From Defluviitaleaceae bacterium (GTDB lineage: Bacteria > Bacillota > Clostridia > Lachnospirales > WQUN01), in the NCBI GenBank assembly GCA_009788055.1, contig WQSG01000012.1:19005-62565 (forward strand): a stretch of DNA of 43,561 bases. Direction: 5' to 3'. Position 1 is the first letter of the stretch. Every line of letters begins with the position of its first letter. Both the position numbers and the translations under genes were made by a program. The notes under the pieces were generated by a model. It saw only the letters and a program-made list of their open reading frames with translations. It had not been told where the DNA came from and did no database searches. Positions 6,213 through 13,051 of this stretch are shown one piece after another.

Positions 6213-7839
6213 AAGTAATCTCCGTGCCGGGGTAGTAGTGGCGCAGGATTTCTACATAGGTGAGGCCCATGTCTAAGAGGGCGCGGACGCCGTTTTGGCT
6301 TTTGCCGACGCCGTGGCCGTTTCCGCCGCCGAAAATGGTGACGGATTGAAGGTTGCCGTTTGCGTCGTATTCGGTGTCGAAGGTGAAAAACGCGCTGGGC
6401 AGAAGGGTTAATGTTCCCGAAGTAGTGCCGTCGTGGCGGGTGACGGGGATTTCTGCGGGGTTTAGCAAGGTGCGGATGTTAAATTCGGTCTGGACGCGCA
6501 CAACGCCCTCTGTTCCGCGGAACAGCATTTCCATTATATTGCCGCCTTGGCCGCGGCGGGTAACTTCCATGTGTTGCAGTGTTCCTATGCTGTGCGCGGG
6601 TGCGGCGGTTGGTGCGCCGTAGGCGTTCAGCATATGAATCATTGTGGGGTTTGCGGTTTGGCGTGTGTGCAGTGCGGTGTTGATTCTGTGGGAAAGTTCT
6701 TGCGCCGTCATGGTAACTTGCCAGCGAAACCACGGAAATTGCCTGTCGAAAGCGGGGACTTCTGTGTTGCGGAAGAACGCGGACGCGGCTTCTTCCGTGC
6801 GCAAATTGCCGGGGTGATACGTTAGCATTTGGGCGCGGGCGCGCAAAAATTCGGGCGTGTATGAGGGGAAGGTTTCGCCCACTGCCCAAACTTCGCCAAA
6901 GTTTGCCGTTGTTCCGCCCGATGTGGAAAAATAATTTGCTAAAATAATTTCGCCGTTAAACGTTAAAATTTGTCCGCGTGTTGCCCGCACGGCTTCGATT
7001 GCAATCTCGTTTTCAGGAATATTGTTGTACACTTGGCTGATAACAGAGTCGTCTACGTGCGCGCCGAAATCGCGGAAGCGTTCTTCCCGCATTTGGTGAT
7101 ACGCGAATGTTCGCGCTGTTACGGCTTGCACCTTTGATGCTTCCACGCCGTGGGCAGATGGCATTTCGCTGGGAACAACGGCGTACAGATACTCTTCCAG
7201 CGGCAGTTCATTTACAATTACGAAACCGTTTTCCCGTTGCGAAATTTCAAACACGCCGCGATATTGGGGGGTTGCGTTGTTTTGCCAATTGCGGGCGAGA
7301 TTTAGAATTTTAAGGCGAGTGTATGGGCTTTCTGTGGAGATGCGGAAGAGTGTGGATGCGGCGTTGGGGTCTGTTGTTGTACCCTCTGCCCCTACCTCGG
7401 GAAGTTCCCGCCGAGTATCGCTTGCGCTACTGACCCCCCGGTTGAAGTTTGCTGTGCAAACTCCAACCACCCCCCTAGAAGGGGGGATTGCGGCACCAAG
7501 GTTGGATGAAGAATTAATTGGTGCCGCAATGTACTCACTCGTCGGGAACTTCCCGACGGGGCAGAATACTTCCCCCGCGCCGAAGCGTGTGGTGTTGCCG
7601 TCGCGTTCCACGAAAAATGCACCCGTTGCGGTAATTTGCGGGCTTTCGTGGATTAGTCCCTCGAAATTTGAAGTGCCTATCACCACGCGGATGTATGTCG
7701 GTGCGAAAAAAGACGCGCCGTAATTGCCGTAGTATGTGGGCGAAAGTATCGGCAATGCCCCGCCGATATCTTCGCGCCGTTGCTGTCCGCAAGCGGTAAG
7801 GGCTAGGAATAGCAAGCAAAGACAAAAAAATTTTTTCAT
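6181..7839 (-). CDS. SpoIID/LytB-domain lipoprotein
   Basis: SpoIID-family proteins are lytic transglycosylases that cleave denuded glycan strands, in sporulation needed for engulfment. From the ATG at 7839 the protein has 552 residues. It starts with a lipoprotein signal (MKKFFCLCLLFLALTAC, lipobox LTAC with lipidated Cys at residue 17). The SpoIID core includes LPLEEYLYAVVPSEMP with the catalytic-type Glu, KVQAVTARTFAY, and YFSTSGGTT. The longer upstream start would place the signal internally and is rejected. Residues about 95-148 are encoded by a nested palindromic insert (separate entry). The family also includes amidase enhancers (LytB), so sporulation use is likely but not certain. Its 3' end overlaps the MazF-like gene by 32 bases. 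Confidence 0.85.
   Translation of the reverse strand: MKKFFCLCLLFLALTACGQQRREDIGGALPILSPTYYGNYGASFFAPTYIRVVIGTSNFEGLIHESPQITATGAFFVERDGNTTRFGAGEVFCPVGKFPTSEYIAAPINSSSNLGAAIPPSRGVVGVCTANFNRGVSSASDTRRELPEVGAEGTTTDPNAASTLFRISTESPYTRLKILNLARNWQNNATPQYRGVFEISQRENGFVIVNELPLEEYLYAVVPSEMPSAHGVEASKVQAVTARTFAYHQMREERFRDFGAHVDDSVISQVYNNIPENEIAIEAVRATRGQILTFNGEIILANYFSTSGGTTANFGEVWAVGETFPSYTPEFLRARAQMLTYHPGNLRTEEAASAFFRNTEVPAFDRQFPWFRWQVTMTAQELSHRINTALHTRQTANPTMIHMLNAYGAPTAAPAHSIGTLQHMEVTRRGQGGNIMEMLFRGTEGVVRVQTEFNIRTLLNPAEIPVTRHDGTTSGTLTLLPSAFFTFDTEYDANGNLQSVTIFGGGNGHGVGKSQNGVRALLDMGLTYVEILRHYYPGTEITFTSTMSDIIP
7398..7555. repeat. Nested palindromic insert inside the spoIID-like frame
   Basis: Outer arms CGGGAAGTTCCCGCCGAGT (7398-7416) and ACTCGTCGGGAACTTCCCG (7537-7555) pair at 18 of 19 positions. 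Inside are three more hairpins: GGTTGAAGTTTGC with GCAAACTCCAACC, CCCCCC-tagaa-GGGGGG, and the perfect 13-mer ATTGCGGCACCAA (7487-7499) with TTGGTGCCGCAAT (7518-7530). Next to the left arm is ATCGCTTGCGCTA, shared with the radA palindrome. The 158 bases are read without a stop in the host frame, and the peptide contains SEY and SASDTRRE, echoing SGEY and SASDDRRE in RadA. This looks like an inserted composite repeat that adds about 53 residues. Confidence 0.78.
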
Positions 7840-7933
7840 TATGTAAACCCCGTTTCTTTGATTCTTAAAGTTTATTTGCATCTGTTACCAAGTCTATGTT
7901 AGAATGCCACTGCAATAAAAAACCGTAGAGACC

Positions 7934-8006
7934 ATGGTGTGTATCCGCACCCCATGGCGAGTGTAGGGATACATCACCATCACCTAACACACACAGGCTT
8001 CGCCTG
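7934..8006. repeat. Intergenic palindromes between spoIID-like gene and the beta-flower cassette
   Basis: The 438 bases from 7840 to 8277 hold no gene. At 7934-7946 ATGGTGTGTATCC pairs with GGATACATCACCAT (7967-7980) with one bulged base, around a loop holding a second CCATGG. A small tight hairpin, CAGGC-TTC-GCCTG, follows at 7994-8006. Neither has a T-run, so they do not look like terminators. They resemble non-coding dispersed palindromes; no other copy was seen in this window. Confidence 0.5.
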
Positions 8007-8155
8007 CCACTACGTAACAACAGTTTAGCATCTTCTTACCTCCGTTTCAATAATACCGTTTTGTTTTGGTGTATGGAAATGTGACGCAGGTATGTTTTAT
8101 TTTTGTTGTTATCGTTTTCGGCGCGTGGTTTGCGATATTTTTTCAGATTAGTCAA

Positions 8156-8201
8156 GGTGTGTAGGTGATGGCAGTTTTCTGCCGTCCCGCACGCCTTTTT
8201 T
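8156..8201 (+). terminator. Terminator-like hairpin in the leader of the 8278 gene
   Basis: GGTGTG (8156-8161) pairs with CACGCC (8190-8195, one wobble), enclosing a second stem GGCAG-TTTT-CTGCC (8170-8183), and is followed by TTTTTT (8196-8201). No plus-strand gene ends upstream for almost 2 kb (the last is at 6212). The structure may therefore be an attenuator in a long leader of the downstream cassette rather than an ordinary terminator. Confidence 0.5.
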
Positions 8202-8209
8202 GATGGCAT

Positions 8210-8238
8210 ACCCACGGGGAGAAGCTATACCCGTGGGT
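8210..8238 (+). promoter_or_regulatory. Second leader hairpin before the beta-flower cassette
   Basis: ACCCACGGG (8210-8218) and CCCGTGGGT (8230-8238) form a perfect nine-base-pair stem with an 11-base loop, 40 bases before the GTG start at 8278. It lies just after the terminator-like hairpin and has no T-run. Together the two could form a regulated leader. No known riboswitch class was recognised. Confidence 0.4.
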
Positions 8239-8277
8239 GCTGTCGGTTTGAAAATCTGTTAAGAGAGGAGAAAAACG

Positions 8278-8520
8278 GTGTCATGGTTAAGGGATAATTT
8301 CGGAAACCGTTTGTATGAACGCAAGGGAGATTACATTTGGGATGCATCCGGAAACCGCGTTTTTGAAATTCGCGGCGATTATGTTTTTGATACTTACGGA
8401 ACAAGATTGCTTGAGTTTAGAGGGGCATACATTTTCGATACACATGGAAACAGGGTTGGGGAAACACGTGGAGATTATTTTTTTGACACGAACGGAAACA
8501 GGCTGGGCATGAACTACTAA
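8278..8520 (+). CDS. Tandem 16-residue repeat protein (beta-flower-like)
   Basis: The 80-residue protein is almost entirely a tandem repeat of 16 residues, about four and a half copies starting near residue 9. Each follows the pattern G-N-R-[LV]-x-E-x-R-G-D-Y-x-[FW]-D-[TA]-x. The alternating aromatic, Gly and Asp pattern suggests short beta-strand and turn units closing into a small propeller, like the 4-fold beta-flower domain described from gut bacteria; that link is my inference. It has no signal peptide or membrane segment. The start is GTG, supported by GAGAGGAG eight bases upstream. It is the first gene of a three-gene cassette. Function unknown. Confidence 0.8.
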   Translation: MSWLRDNFGNRLYERKGDYIWDASGNRVFEIRGDYVFDTYGTRLLEFRGAYIFDTHGNRVGETRGDYFFDTNGNRLGMNY

Positions 8521-8538
8521 GAGTGGAGGTGATTTGGA

Positions 8539-8910
8539 ATGTTTGGAGGACCGAATGGAGGGGGCGACTGCGACTGGGAAAAGTACGACAGTCTTTACAT
8601 TGAAAGATGGCACAGGGAAGATAGTGCATTTGTTTGCAATGCAATTGCCCGTGCGCAAGCTATGGAAATGTTGCCGTCAATACTGCAAGATTCGGAATTG
8701 ATGGCTGGGCTTGGTGAATCTGTAATAAAAATGCTTGATAACAACAGTATCGAAAATTACATCAAGAAATACAGTTGGGCGATTGATGTGATTCATGCTT
8801 CCGGTGGTGCAGACTTACCGCCCGCCGCAGAGCGAATGCGTACAAATACGCTTGAAAAATTCATAGGTGTGCGCGGCAACTTGATTAACGAAAAACAAAG
8901 GAGGCAATAA
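8539..8910 (+). CDS. Hypothetical protein of the 8278-9594 cassette
   Basis: I do not recognise this 123-residue soluble protein. It starts with a Gly-rich segment (MFGGPNGGGDCDWEKYDSL), then a mostly helical, acidic body ending in a basic Arg/Gln-rich tail. It has no signal peptide. An AGTGGAGGTGAT site precedes the start. It lies 18 bases after the repeat protein and three bases before the Sel1-repeat gene, so the three are almost surely one operon. Confidence 0.7.
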   Translation: MFGGPNGGGDCDWEKYDSLYIERWHREDSAFVCNAIARAQAMEMLPSILQDSELMAGLGESVIKMLDNNSIENYIKKYSWAIDVIHASGGADLPPAAERMRTNTLEKFIGVRGNLINEKQRRQ

Positions 8911-8913
8911 AAA

Positions 8914-9594
8914 ATGAATATCGACAAGGAATTATTGGCAAAAGCCGAACACGACACAGAGGCAATGATTGACGTAGGAATTGAATACGACAAACAAGGC
9001 GACTACCAAAACGCGGCATTGTGGTGGGAAAAAGCTGCCGAAAAAGGTAATCAAGCTGCAATGAGCAATTTGATACAGTTTATGTATGGAGGACGCGCCG
9101 CCATACATGATGGAAAAAAACTGTTCTATTGGCTTGAAAAATTTGCCGAAACCGGATATGGTTGGGCGCAAGTTATTCTAGGCACAATATATTGCGGCGT
9201 AAAAGACAAGCTGGGTGCTAGTGAACTTTACGCAAGTGAAATTGAAGCGCGTAAAAATTCCAAAAAAGGGATTGAGCTGATTGAAAGCGGTATGCACCAT
9301 GCGGAAAATGTGAGCCTTCCCGTTCCGGATTTTCGTTTTTATCTGTATGTTTCGGAAGCATATCGGGAATGCCATAAAAACAAAAGAAAAGGTATCTCCG
9401 GATATGAACACGCCAATCTCGGATACTTGGAGGCGTCCTTGCTTCTCAAAAAGAAAGCGAGAAACACTGCCGCCGCACTTCCGGATGATACTGACAATAA
9501 AGCGCAACTCCTCGAGCTGATTGACGAGATGATTCATGAACTTGGGGAAGAAATCAAAAATTGGAAGAACGCGGCTAATCGCCTAATCGACTAA
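8914..9594 (+). CDS. Sel1-like/TPR repeat protein
   Basis: The 226-residue protein has Sel1-type helical repeats in its first half. One is AMIDVGIEYDKQGDYQNAALWWEKAAEKG (about residues 18-46) and a degenerate second one ends in GYGWAQVILGTIYCG. The second half is helical and charged, with no catalytic motif seen. Sel1 repeats mediate protein-protein contacts, so it may bind another cassette product. It lacks a signal peptide and is probably cytoplasmic. It is the last gene of the cassette and is followed 10 bases later by a strong terminator. Confidence 0.78.
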   Translation: MNIDKELLAKAEHDTEAMIDVGIEYDKQGDYQNAALWWEKAAEKGNQAAMSNLIQFMYGGRAAIHDGKKLFYWLEKFAETGYGWAQVILGTIYCGVKDKLGASELYASEIEARKNSKKGIELIESGMHHAENVSLPVPDFRFYLYVSEAYRECHKNKRKGISGYEHANLGYLEASLLLKKKARNTAAALPDDTDNKAQLLELIDEMIHELGEEIKNWKNAANRLID

Positions 9595-9604
9595 AGTTCG
9601 CAAG

Positions 9605-9636
9605 GGTGTGGGGACGGAGTCCCCGCGCCTTTATTT
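9605..9636 (+). terminator. Intrinsic terminator after the Sel1-repeat gene
   Basis: GGTGTGGGGAC (9605-9615) pairs over eleven positions, two of them G-U, with GTCCCCGCGCC (9619-9629) around a GGA loop, followed by TTATTTT. It ends the 8278-9594 cassette and abuts the stop codon of the convergent spoVD C-terminal part. The shared AAAGTTCGCAAGGGT motif lies just upstream. Confidence 0.75.
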
Positions 9637-10476
9637 TATCCGCAACAGCACCCGTTCGCCGCGATTAACCAGCTCGCCCGCAATTGGGAATTGTTCTAAA
9701 ACGGTGTCGCCTGTGCCGATTAGGTCGTGGGTTAGTTCGGAGTCTTTCAAAATTTGCAGGGCTTCTTTTTTTGGCAGGCCGCGAAGGTCGGGGACAAGAA
9801 CGGGTGCGCCCTCTTGTTCGTCTTCGGTTACGTAGATGGGGGTGACGCCTAGGTATGGTAGGACGTTTTCTAATAGGATTTGCATTATCGGGCCTGTAAC
9901 TTGCCCGCCGTAGTATGTGCCTTGGGGTTCGTCTACGAGGACGAGGGCGACGACGGCGGGGGCGTCGGCGGGCGCGAACGCCATTATGGACGAGATATAT
10001 TTTCCGCTGCCGCGTGGAAGTTTTTGCGAAGTCGCGGTTTTCGCACCAACACGAAAACCCGGGATGTATGTGCGCTGTCCCGTCCCCACGGATACTACGG
10101 ATTCTAAAATGAACCGCATAGAGTCGCTTACGTCTGTGGGCAAAATTTGTTCGCCCTGCGGCGGCGCAAATTCTTGCACCACTGTTCCGTTTTCGTCCAG
10201 CAAGCGCATTCCTATGTGGGGTGTAACAAGGTATCCGCCGTTTACAACCGTTGCGGCGGCGCGTACCAGTTGCAGTGGCGTAATTGTAAGGCTCTGCCCG
10301 AAAGACATTGTGGCAAGCTCTACAGGCCCCATTTTTTCTGCCGCGTACATTATACCAACTGCCTCGCCCGGTAGGTCAATTCCCGTTTTTTCGTGAAAGC
10401 CAAACCGCATCAGATAATCGTGGAAAAGTTCCGCACCAAGGCGTTCTCCGATTACCATAAATACGGGGTTGCTCAT
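9631..10476 (-). CDS. spoVD: SpoVD-type penicillin-binding protein, C-terminal part (split gene)
   Basis: This is the second part of a transpeptidase that cross-links peptidoglycan; SpoVD does this for the spore cortex. From the native Asn codon at 10468-10470 it gives 279 residues. NPVFMVIGERLGAELF directly continues the SxN motif, then come MSFGQSLTITPLQLVRAAATV, the third active-site motif as KTATSQK (a clostridial variant of KTGT), and a C-terminal PASTA domain from about ALVPDLRGLP to the end. The ATG at 10476 sits in the mobile element and would add only Met-Ser. This part has no active-site Ser and cannot work alone. The N-terminal part lies 7.2 kb away at 17707-18807 in the same orientation and compatible frame. 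Confidence 0.88.
   Translation of the reverse strand: MSNPVFMVIGERLGAELFHDYLMRFGFHEKTGIDLPGEAVGIMYAAEKMGPVELATMSFGQSLTITPLQLVRAAATVVNGGYLVTPHIGMRLLDENGTVVQEFAPPQGEQILPTDVSDSMRFILESVVSVGTGQRTYIPGFRVGAKTATSQKLPRGSGKYISSIMAFAPADAPAVVALVLVDEPQGTYYGGQVTGPIMQILLENVLPYLGVTPIYVTEDEQEGAPVLVPDLRGLPKKEALQILKDSELTHDLIGTGDTVLEQFPIAGELVNRGERVLLRIK
10458..10470. other. Candidate att site, left junction of the spoVD element
   Basis: TAAATACGGGGTT here aligns with TAAACACCGGCTT at 17694-17706: TAAA, AC, GG and TT are identical and three positions differ. Sequence to the left is spoVD, to the right is element. If strand exchange occurs at the TT (10469-10470), the joined product reads GTTACA on the plus strand, which is TGT AAC on the coding strand and restores Cys-Asn of the SCN motif. 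A short imperfect core is normal for large serine recombinases. Confidence 0.7.
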
Positions 10477-10493
10477 ATTTAGAAAAAACCACC

Positions 10494-10509
10494 CATACAT
10501 TATTGTATG
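10494..10509. promoter_or_regulatory. Palindrome between the att site and the small ORF
   Basis: CATACA-TTAT-TGTATG is a perfect six-base-pair inverted repeat 24 bases inside the element and 13 bases before the 36-residue ORF. It could be an operator for the recombinase operon or part of a recombinase arm site. It also overlaps where a promoter for these genes would lie. Confidence 0.4.
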
Positions 10510-10522
10510 AGGTGATACGTAT

Positions 10523-10633
10523 ATGAAGGACAAAAAAATAATTTTACCTAAAGCAACCCAACAGGAAATGCTGAAATTTTTTGCCCTCGCATTTGAAGCA
10601 ATGGCGGCGAAAAAAAAGGACGATAAAAGATGA
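10523..10633 (+). CDS. 36-residue ORF coupled to the serine recombinase
   Basis: The ORF starts at an ATG with GAGGTGA eight bases upstream and ends in ATGA shared with the recombinase start, so translation is coupled. The peptide starts MKDKKIILPKATQQEMLKF, then FFALAFEAMAA and a Lys-rich tail. This predicts a short amphipathic helix with basic ends. Small proteins near large serine recombinases include recombination directionality factors, such as SprB of the SPbeta element. That role is possible here but unproven, since RDFs share no sequence signature. Confidence 0.65.
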   Translation: MKDKKIILPKATQQEMLKFFALAFEAMAAKKKDDKR

Positions 10634-12093
10634 CCAGCACGGCGGTGTATGTAAGGGTTTCCACGGAAGAACAAGTGCGCGAAGGGTATTCAATCCGCGC
10701 ACAGGAAGAAAAATTAAAAACCTATGCCGCTCTGAAAGAATGGAAAGTATTTTCCGTATACGCCGATGAGGGGATAAGTGCCAAAAACATAGAGGGCAGA
10801 CCGGAAATACAACGCCTTATCGCGGATATCATAAGCGGCAAGGTGAACAATGTGCTGGTTTACAAAATAGACAGGCTAACGCGTTCCACCAAAAATTTAA
10901 TAGAGCTGATAGACCTGTTCAACCAGCATGATTGCGCGTTTAACTCGCTGAACGAAAGCATAGACACAACCACAGCCACGGGCCGAATGTTCCTTAAAAT
11001 AGTGGGCATCTTTGCAGAATTCGAGCGCGAAAACCTAGCCGAGCGTGTGCGCTTAGGTTGCGAACGCAAAGTTAAAGAAGGTTTCTCTCCCGCTGTAATA
11101 TACCAGTCCTACGGCTACGACCGCGTTATTGGGGAAAAAGTGCAAACCATTTTTCCGCAAGAAGCCGAAATTGTAAAACGCATTTTTTCCATGTATCTGC
11201 GTGACGATTATTCACTAAGCCAAATTGCTCGCACTTTGGATGAAGAAAACATACCAACCAAGCGCGGCAAAAAGTGGTCTGTCCCCGCCGTCAAGTTAAT
11301 CCTAACCAACCCAAATTACATAGGCAAAGTGCGCTACAGCATTGCAGACGAAAGCCGCTACTTCGAGGCAGAAGGCAAACACCAACCAATCATACCCGCC
11401 GCCACCTTCCGCGAGGCGCAAGAAAAATTCACGCAACGGAAAGGCATCACCCCCACCAAACGCCCCAAGGCGGGCGCGTATTTCTGCGGCGTTTTATATT
11501 GCGCGTCCTGCGGCGGCAAACTCTCCACAAAGTGGAGCTACAACAAGGACAAAAGCCCCAAACACGCAAACTACCGCTGTACAAACTCTGTAAATTCCAA
11601 ATGCACGCAAAAAAGCCTAACCGCCCACAGCAAAGTTGAACACGCTTTTGAAACCTACATATCCAACATATCCAACTTCACAGAGAAACCCGAGCCCCCC
11701 AAAAAAACCGAACCCCCAAGCCACACCAAAGAAATAAAATCCATAACCGCCGAAATCGCCCAAACAAACCGCAAGGCAACCGAGGTAATGGATTTATTTA
11801 TGGCAGACAAAATCAACTTCGACACCTACCAACAAATGATACAACGCGGCATTAACCAACGGGAAAAACTCACCGCACGTCTTAACCTACTGGAAATCCG
11901 CACCACCCCCGCCCCCCAACAAAAAATATCCGCCAATCTGCAAACCAACTGGCTCAAACTGGACAACGAACACCGTTTAAAATTCATCCAAAAATTCATC
12001 ACGAAAATAGTATGGCACAAAGAAACGAACCACACCGAACGCAACGACACCGCGGCAATACATAACGTCGAGTTTACCGCTATGAAAAATTGA
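10630..12093 (+). CDS. Large serine recombinase
   Basis: The 487-residue protein integrates and excises DNA by double-strand cleavage through a phosphoserine link. The N-terminal resolvase domain has the catalytic Ser (S11) in YVRVSTEEQ, then YADEGISAKN, VYKIDRLTRS and AEFERENLAERV. The recombinase domain follows with GYDRV, PQEAEIVKRIFSMYL and LTNPNYIGKVRY. A zinc ribbon (CGVLYCASCGGKL to YRCTN) and a coiled-coil region complete the protein. All usual domains are present, so it is likely active. It is the first large gene of the element and lies about 160 bases from the left junction. It overlaps the 36-residue ORF by four bases. Confidence 0.95.
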   Translation: MTSTAVYVRVSTEEQVREGYSIRAQEEKLKTYAALKEWKVFSVYADEGISAKNIEGRPEIQRLIADIISGKVNNVLVYKIDRLTRSTKNLIELIDLFNQHDCAFNSLNESIDTTTATGRMFLKIVGIFAEFERENLAERVRLGCERKVKEGFSPAVIYQSYGYDRVIGEKVQTIFPQEAEIVKRIFSMYLRDDYSLSQIARTLDEENIPTKRGKKWSVPAVKLILTNPNYIGKVRYSIADESRYFEAEGKHQPIIPAATFREAQEKFTQRKGITPTKRPKAGAYFCGVLYCASCGGKLSTKWSYNKDKSPKHANYRCTNSVNSKCTQKSLTAHSKVEHAFETYISNISNFTEKPEPPKKTEPPSHTKEIKSITAEIAQTNRKATEVMDLFMADKINFDTYQQMIQRGINQREKLTARLNLLEIRTTPAPQQKISANLQTNWLKLDNEHRLKFIQKFITKIVWHKETNHTERNDTAAIHNVEFTAMKN

Positions 12094-12115
12094 CCTTCTT
12101 GTTGTAAAAATAAAT

Positions 12116-12144
12116 TTGAGCGCGTATCTCACTTATAGTATAAT
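12116..12144 (+). promoter_or_regulatory. Sigma-A-type promoter inside the element
   Basis: TTGAGC (12116-12121), a 17-base spacer and a perfect TATAAT (12139-12144) lie after the recombinase stop. The predicted start near 12151 shows that the next gene cannot begin at 12116 and favours the TTG at 12167. It probably drives the nuclease gene, whose own terminator follows. Confidence 0.7.
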
Positions 12145-12166
12145 CAGCGTGGGAGGTGCGGGATTT

Positions 12167-13021
12167 TTGGACGAACAGGAAAAAATATATTGGCACGGCG
12201 CGCATTTTGAAGCCCTGCAACTGGAGTTTCATGAATACATGGACGCACTCTCCTTCAAAAAAGAACATGAACTAAGCAAAGAAGCCCTCCGCATGGACAC
12301 CTTGATTATCAAGAAAATCAAGGACGTAACTATCGTAAAAAATATAGGCAAAATCTTTAAGAATCACAACATTGTCGAATACAAATCCGAAACAGATAGC
12401 TTTTCATTGTGGGATTACAATAAAATTTTTGGATATGCGTTTATCTATTCGTCTTTTGAAAAAGTGCAAATGTCGGATATAACAATTTCCATCTCTCTGA
12501 CGATATACCCGCGAGAGCTTATCAAAACTCTTGAAAATCGCGGGTTGACAGTAACGAACAGTGAAAGCGGAATCCATCTTATAACAGGCGATATTGTTCC
12601 TGTTCAGATACTCGAAAGCAAAAATTTGCCCGAAGAAGAAAATTTGTTTTTGCGTAATCTGCGCAGTAATTTAAGCGGAGAGGATATGCAGAAAACACTG
12701 GTATCATACACGGCGCGCAAGTCCTTTGATGATAAAAATGTGTTTTTGGATAGATTAATAAAAGCAAACCCTGATGCGCTTGAGGAGGCGATAAGTATGT
12801 TTACGGATGACGTAAAAGAGATTTTCTTGAGAGGTGCAGAAAAACATGGTTGGCTGGACAACTGGCTGGACAACCGCGACGCTGAAAAAATAAAAGCGAT
12901 TGCTGAAAAATTGCTTATGCGCGGTTTATCCGTTGAGGACGTTGCAGAAGATACAGGTCTTTCTGTTGATACAATAATTCCACTGTCTAATCAGCTAAAA
13001 AAAATCCCCGTGGCGCAATAG
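12167..13021 (+). CDS. PD-(D/E)XK nuclease-like (Rpn-related) protein
   Basis: From the TTG at 12167 the protein has 284 residues. It opens with IYWHGAHFEALQLEFHEY, typical of a clostridial family related to Rpn/PD-(D/E)XK putative transposases, followed by LRMDTLIIKK and NIVEYKSETD. The Asp and the E-x-K match the core nuclease motif. The C-terminal part has LMRGLSVEDVAEDTGLSVDTI, a helix-turn-helix-like segment. A GGGAGG site stands ahead of the start. The biological role is unknown; Rpn proteins stimulate recombination and some act in defence. Confidence 0.7.
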   Translation: MDEQEKIYWHGAHFEALQLEFHEYMDALSFKKEHELSKEALRMDTLIIKKIKDVTIVKNIGKIFKNHNIVEYKSETDSFSLWDYNKIFGYAFIYSSFEKVQMSDITISISLTIYPRELIKTLENRGLTVTNSESGIHLITGDIVPVQILESKNLPEEENLFLRNLRSNLSGEDMQKTLVSYTARKSFDDKNVFLDRLIKANPDALEEAISMFTDDVKEIFLRGAEKHGWLDNWLDNRDAEKIKAIAEKLLMRGLSVEDVAEDTGLSVDTIIPLSNQLKKIPVAQ

Positions 13022-13037
13022 TGTCTACGGGGATTTT
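13001..13037 (+). terminator. Terminator overlapping the nuclease gene end
   Basis: AAAATCCCCGT (13001-13011) and ACGGGGATTTT (13027-13037) form a perfect 11-base-pair stem; the T-run is part of the right arm. The stop codon (13019-13021) lies in the loop. The arrangement should stop most transcripts before the deformylase-like gene, so the cargo operon likely has its own or read-through supply. Confidence 0.65.
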
Positions 13038-13051
13038 AGAAAGAGGATTCT

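Noticed and set aside
8278..8520. Repeats in the beta-flower-like gene as a CRISPR-like array
   Set aside because: The 48-base units are contiguous, diverged and coding, with no spacers.
9631..10674. Taking the long open frame up to 10674 as the true start of the spoVD C-terminal gene
   Set aside because: The first 66 residues are antisense to the small ORF and recombinase start, and homology to penicillin-binding proteins begins exactly at NPVF.
12116..12166. Start of the nuclease-like gene at 12116
   Set aside because: The segment holds a clear promoter, and the family usually starts close to the WHxxxF region.
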